This document shows positions 20,094 through 21,881 of a stretch of 21,881 nt of DNA, piece by piece. Made by a program: the position numbers and the translations under genes. The notes under the pieces were generated by a model, which searched no databases, had not been told where the DNA came from, and saw only the letters and a list, made by a program, of their open reading frames with translations. Position 1 is the first letter of the stretch; the number at the start of each line of letters is the position of its first letter. The DNA is from a virus: positions 1-21,881 of IMG/VR virus record IMGVR_UViG_3300025120_000646; one strand, given 5' to 3'.

Positions 20094-21494
20094 ATGCAAG
20101 AACAGATGTATTTTCCCGAAGGTGGTGTGGGGTCTTTCTTAACCTCTAACATGGATGAAATGCCTGACAACGTACTTGCGTTTGGTCAGCCTCGCGGCAT
20201 TAACTCTATGGGCGACGTAGCAAACCGCATGGCTCAAATGGGTCGTAACGGCGATACGGAACTGGCTCACGTTAATCGTGACGAGATTATTATAGACCGG
20301 AACATGGCCCGCGATCCGCGGATCAGGAACGCTGTGGCGGAGGTTTTTAGTGACAATGACATGGACATGTCGCGTTACACGGTTGGCAACGCGGCTAACT
20401 CTGTAAACCCGTACACTGGTAACAGAGAGTTCTTTCTGAAGAAGATTATTAGCGGCGTTAAGAAGATCGTTAAGATGGCTGCGCCTATTGTTATTCCGCT
20501 GGCTATGAACGCTCTATTTCCCGGAATGGGTGCAATAGCTTCGGGCTTTATCGGTTCTGGCATTAGTTCTCTTGCGCAGGGCAATAGCTTTAAGGACAGC
20601 ATGAAGGCTGGCGTTATGGGCGGCTTGGTTGGTGGTATCGGTCAAGGCTTTAGGAACATGAGCGCGAACAAAGGGTTCCTTTCTGGTGGCGGCTTTAGGG
20701 GAAACAAAGACTTTGGGTTCTTTGAGCGCAACCGAAACTTTAAAGACACGTTGCTCAAAGGGGCTGCTCCTGTTGGCAGAGGAGGGGCTGCTCCCATTTC
20801 AACAGACATTTCTAATCGTGTAGATTTAGGTGGAGGAAATTACGGCGGATCGGTCGCTGAATCAGGTTCCACTGTTGACAAAAGTAACTTCTTTAAAGAC
20901 GTGTTTTACGACCAAGGGGTAAGCCAAGAAGAAGCTGCTAAACAAGTGTTAAAAATTCCAAACATGACGGTTGATAACCCCAACTTTGCAAAGTTGGTTG
21001 AAGAAGCTACGGTTAAGGGTGGCGTTAAGCTCCTACCAACAGTCGGGGCGGGCCTTGGCTCGTTAGCGTTAGCTGGTGGATTCGATCAAATACCCGCCGA
21101 AGAGATTGAAGACCCCTACGACAGCCCTTCGCCCGCCGAGGACCGCTTGGCAGCGAACCCTGAGATGTACACAACCGGAGTACCCGGAGCCCCGTCTTAC
21201 CGTTCCTTGTATGACGTAATGGTGCCCACGGTTCGCCAGCCGATTTACCAACAATTTGTTGAGCCCGTACAAACCGCGGCCCGCGGCGGCGAAATGCAGA
21301 ACTTCCCGCGCCGCACTGGTTACATAGCAGGCCCCGGAACCGAGACTTCCGATAGCATTCCAGCGATGCTTTCTGACGGTGAGTTTGTAATGAACGCCAA
21401 GGCCGTCCGCGGAGCGGGTGGCGGTAGCAGAGAGCGCGGCGTTAGAAAGATGTACGATATGATGAGAGCCTTTGAAGGGGGTGCAGTAGCATGA
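20094..21494 (+). CDS. Internal / ejection-type virion protein with glycine-zipper segment and conserved C-terminus
   Basis: I chose ATG 20094 because AAGGGG lies seven bases upstream. GTG 20064 overlaps the previous stop and would add ten residues. The 466-residue protein has GDTELAHVNRDEIIIDRNMA (53-72), then RYTVGNAANSVNPYTGNREF, a Lys-rich amphipathic stretch (FLKKIISGVKKIVKM) and a hydrophobic Gly-rich run (AAPIVIPLAMNALFPGMGAI...GVMGGLVGGIGQGF, ~129-186) suited to membrane insertion during DNA ejection. The C-terminus has GPGTETSDSIPAMLSDGEFV followed by MNAKAVRGAG and a basic helix RKMYDMM, a strongly conserved ending in marine phage tail or internal proteins. Ejection is inferred from the amphipathic and glycine-zipper segments and from gene order. 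Confidence 0.7.
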   Translation: MQEQMYFPEGGVGSFLTSNMDEMPDNVLAFGQPRGINSMGDVANRMAQMGRNGDTELAHVNRDEIIIDRNMARDPRIRNAVAEVFSDNDMDMSRYTVGNAANSVNPYTGNREFFLKKIISGVKKIVKMAAPIVIPLAMNALFPGMGAIASGFIGSGISSLAQGNSFKDSMKAGVMGGLVGGIGQGFRNMSANKGFLSGGGFRGNKDFGFFERNRNFKDTLLKGAAPVGRGGAAPISTDISNRVDLGGGNYGGSVAESGSTVDKSNFFKDVFYDQGVSQEEAAKQVLKIPNMTVDNPNFAKLVEEATVKGGVKLLPTVGAGLGSLALAGGFDQIPAEEIEDPYDSPSPAEDRLAANPEMYTTGVPGAPSYRSLYDVMVPTVRQPIYQQFVEPVQTAARGGEMQNFPRRTGYIAGPGTETSDSIPAMLSDGEFVMNAKAVRGAGGGSRERGVRKMYDMMRAFEGGAVA

Positions 21495-21881
21495 GTACTC
21501 AAACCCAATATGTAGTCAGTCGCCAAGACCCCGCGATTGAGGCTTATCGTCTGGGATTACTGGGCGACGTTCAGAAATACATCAAAGGTCAGATCGAACG
21601 CGGCGATGCACCGCCTGACTATCAGGTAGCGGGGCTTAGTCCCAGCGAACAGGCTTCTATTACCGCGGCACAAACAGGCGTGGGCGCATACCAGCCGTTT
21701 CTGACGCAAGGTTCGTCAACCATTGACCAAGCTGCGGGCCTAACGGGAACAGATGCTGCCGGATATATGGGTGACGCCTCGACAGCGTTGCAAAGCGGTA
21801 TTGGTGCTTTGGCGGGTACTGGGGCTATGTATGACCCTAACAGTTACCAATCCTTTATGAACCCTTACGAAGACCAAGTTA
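21491..21881 (+). CDS. Internal virion protein, N-terminal part, partial
   Basis: ATG 21491 overlaps the previous stop (ATGA). The frame is open to the end of the window, giving 130 residues of a longer protein. It begins MSTQTQYVVSRQDPAIEAYR, continues LGLLGDVQKYIKGQIERGD and AGLSPSEQASITAAQTGVG, then Gly/Ala-rich helices, and reaches MYDPNSYQSFMNPYEDQV at the cut. The SFMNPYEDQV motif followed by helical repeats is typical of large helical internal proteins of marine short-tailed phages. It is probably an ejection or inner-core component working with the preceding gene. The C-terminal part is outside the window. Confidence 0.65.
   Translation, partial: MSTQTQYVVSRQDPAIEAYRLGLLGDVQKYIKGQIERGDAPPDYQVAGLSPSEQASITAAQTGVGAYQPFLTQGSSTIDQAAGLTGTDAAGYMGDASTALQSGIGALAGTGAMYDPNSYQSFMNPYEDQV

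Noticed and set aside
1-21881. Defence, CRISPR, tRNA, reverse transcriptase/diversity-generating element or integrase
   Set aside because: No direct-repeat array, cloverleaf, RT motif, template/variable repeat pair or recombinase signature was seen. The tandem repeats present are all inside coding genes.

Overview
The window is a densely packed, single-strand stretch of a tailed-phage genome. It carries lysis genes, head morphogenesis, a head-tail neck, and a large tail-fibre and tail-nozzle block. There is no tRNA, rRNA, integrase, transposase, CRISPR array or metabolic operon. The gene set and wording of many proteins (C-terminal WYDV...WAELR fibre tips, the MPFLQSNIPHF protein, GPGT...SDSIPAMLSDGEFVM tails, small Lys-rich proteins with GYAKGGA) resemble environmental marine phages known mainly from metagenomes. 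I cannot name the host. A C-terminal fragment resembling the three-TM GTA-type holin is compatible with an alphaproteobacterial host, but that is inference. I see no tape measure, sheath or tail-tube gene, while two neck adaptor-like proteins and a long nozzle-like protein are present. This favours a short-tailed (podovirus-like) particle.

Layout: 1-763 lysis (holin end, M15 peptidase, small protein). 810-1452 a small helical protein and a GroES-like co-chaperonin. 1462-4354 scaffold, a virion-type protein, a decoration-type protein and the major capsid protein, closed by a strong intrinsic terminator at 4377-4407. 4486-5452 two further beta-rich virion proteins. 5445-6458 a cassette of four small, strongly basic proteins with overlapping or touching reading frames. 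6464-9530 connector/neck block, including a protein with a predicted type-1 copper (cupredoxin) domain. 9532-17373 fibre block: two YadA-repeat fibres sharing a C-terminal domain, a beta-propeller-like fibre, a stand-alone tail-assembly-chaperone-like protein, a protein made of sixteen 22-residue repeats, and a long fibre with a conserved tip. 17373-21881 tail-nozzle-like protein, two small proteins, and two putative internal/ejection virion proteins (the last cut by the window end).

How it works together: the co-chaperonin sits directly before scaffold and capsid genes and probably helps fold the capsid protein with host GroEL. The terminator after the capsid gene probably sets capsid dosage apart from the tail genes. 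Most junctions are ATGA, TAATG or TGATG overlaps, implying translational coupling. The most unusual items are the amicyanin-spaced copper-site motif (H...C-x2-H-x2-M) on a virion protein, the cassette of basic peptides, and the modular set of fibre genes that reuse N- and C-terminal modules.
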